NCBI GenBank assembly: GCA_047974165.1
Contig: JBKECB010000010.1
Coordinates: 1-12,117 of the forward strand
Source: Lactovum sp047974165
Lineage (GTDB): Bacteria > Bacillota > Bacilli > Lactobacillales > Streptococcaceae
Direction: 5' to 3'
Length of the DNA: 12,117 bases
The notes beneath the pieces were generated by a model, which was given only the letters and a program-made list of their open reading frames with translations, searched no databases and was not told where the DNA came from. Numbering within the stretch: the first letter of the stretch is position 1; every line of letters starts with the position of its first letter. Made by a program: the position numbers and the translations under genes. Shown piece after piece: positions 11,832 to 12,117 of the stretch.

Positions 11832-11861
11832 TTTACACCCCTTCATAATTTATGTTATACT
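11832..11861 (+). promoter_or_regulatory. Promoter of the lipoprotein gene
   Basis: TTTACA (11832-11837) and TATACT (11856-11861) are 18 bp apart, with an extended TGT before the -10. The predicted start near 11868 leaves a leader of about 24 nt containing the AAGGGAG Shine-Dalgarno. Confidence 0.7.
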
Positions 11862-11891
11862 ACTCCTGAAGAATGTTTAAGGGAGATTTAC

Positions 11892-12117
11892 ATGAAAAAA
11901 TTACTCATTATTTTAATGCTCACATCTGTAACTTTACTTGCCGGATGTTCCAGTAAAGAAAAGACAAATGAATCTTCTCAAGGTAGCACACAAAGCTCGC
12001 AACAATCAAAAGCTGAAAGTTCAAGTAATTCTAGCACTTCTGAAGAAACAGAGGTCAAGATGAATCTTAACGAAATTGAAAATACTAACTTCAAAAGTAT
12101 TCAAGGGACTTGGAAGA
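11892..12117 (+). CDS. Lipoprotein with Ser-rich linker and DUF6287-like segment, N-terminal part (cut by window end)
   Basis: Only 75 codons are inside the window. The product begins with a lipoprotein signal peptide: KK at residues 2-3, hydrophobic 4-17, and lipobox LAGC with the lipidated Cys at residue 19. It should therefore be anchored to the outer face of the membrane. Residues 20-55 form a flexible Ser/Gln/Glu/Thr-rich linker. The segment from residue 57 (NLNEIENTNFKSIQGTWK) resembles the opening of DUF6287 domains of streptococcal lipoproteins, which have no assigned function that I know of. An AAGGGAG Shine-Dalgarno 7 nt before the ATG at 11892 supports the start. It is divergent from ecfA1 with its own promoter. 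The domain call is from memory of the motif and is tentative; the lipoprotein call is firm. Confidence 0.88.
   Translation, partial: MKKLLIILMLTSVTLLAGCSSKEKTNESSQGSTQSSQQSKAESSSNSSTSEETEVKMNLNEIENTNFKSIQGTWK

Noticed and set aside
1..12117. CRISPR array, tRNA or rRNA genes, insertion sequence
   Set aside because: No regularly spaced repeats, cloverleaf, rRNA motifs or transposase were seen by eye on either strand.

Overview
The window reads as low-GC Firmicutes chromosome, most likely a Lactococcus or close relative (Streptococcaceae). The ribosomal proteins L13, S9 and S2 and EF-Ts look lactococcal/streptococcal, ribosome binding sites are of the AGGAG type, intergenic DNA is AT-rich, and an ecfA1-ecfA2-ecfT operon sits upstream of rpsB-tsf. 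The assignment rests on recognising protein sequences by eye, not on a search.

Layout. (1) 1-215 (-): the N-terminal 71 codons of a DNA cytosine-5 methyltransferase, cut by the window edge inside the catalytic Pro-Cys motif. (2) 297-1405 (-): the rplM-rpsI operon with its promoter, a three-way-junction 5' leader of the L13 autoregulation type, and a strong terminator. (3) 1399-3526 (+): an RNase HI-like gene and lepB (signal peptidase I), a terminator, then a Cof-type HAD phosphatase with its own promoter and terminator. (4) 3578-4274 (+): a TetR-family regulator with promoter, possible operator and terminator. (5) 4283-6374 (-): rpsB-tsf with promoter, a structured leader and an intergenic hairpin. 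(6) 6390-11590 (-): a long head-to-tail array ecfA1-ecfA2-ecfT followed by four genes alternating between a VOC-thioredoxin fusion and a charged coiled-coil protein. (7) 11591-11891: an AT-rich divergent spacer, then (+) the start of a lipoprotein with a DUF6287-like segment, cut by the window end.

How the genes work together. Most of the window is housekeeping: ribosome components, the translation elongation cycle, protein export and the vitamin-uptake ECF energising module. The part I could not assign to a known system is the four-gene block at 6390-9058. It looks like a duplicated two-gene unit (VOC-Trx, coiled coil, VOC-Trx, coiled coil). One VOC-Trx copy keeps a single CPWT cysteine, and its paralogue has lost both the cysteine and the cis-proline. 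From memory, streptococci carry mreC-mreD-pcsB between the ECF genes and rpsB, so this block occupies the equivalent position.

A second theme is translation starts without a Shine-Dalgarno. The RNase H, HAD and ecfA1 genes each have a -10-like box 7-11 nt before the ATG, which predicts leaderless or nearly leaderless transcripts.
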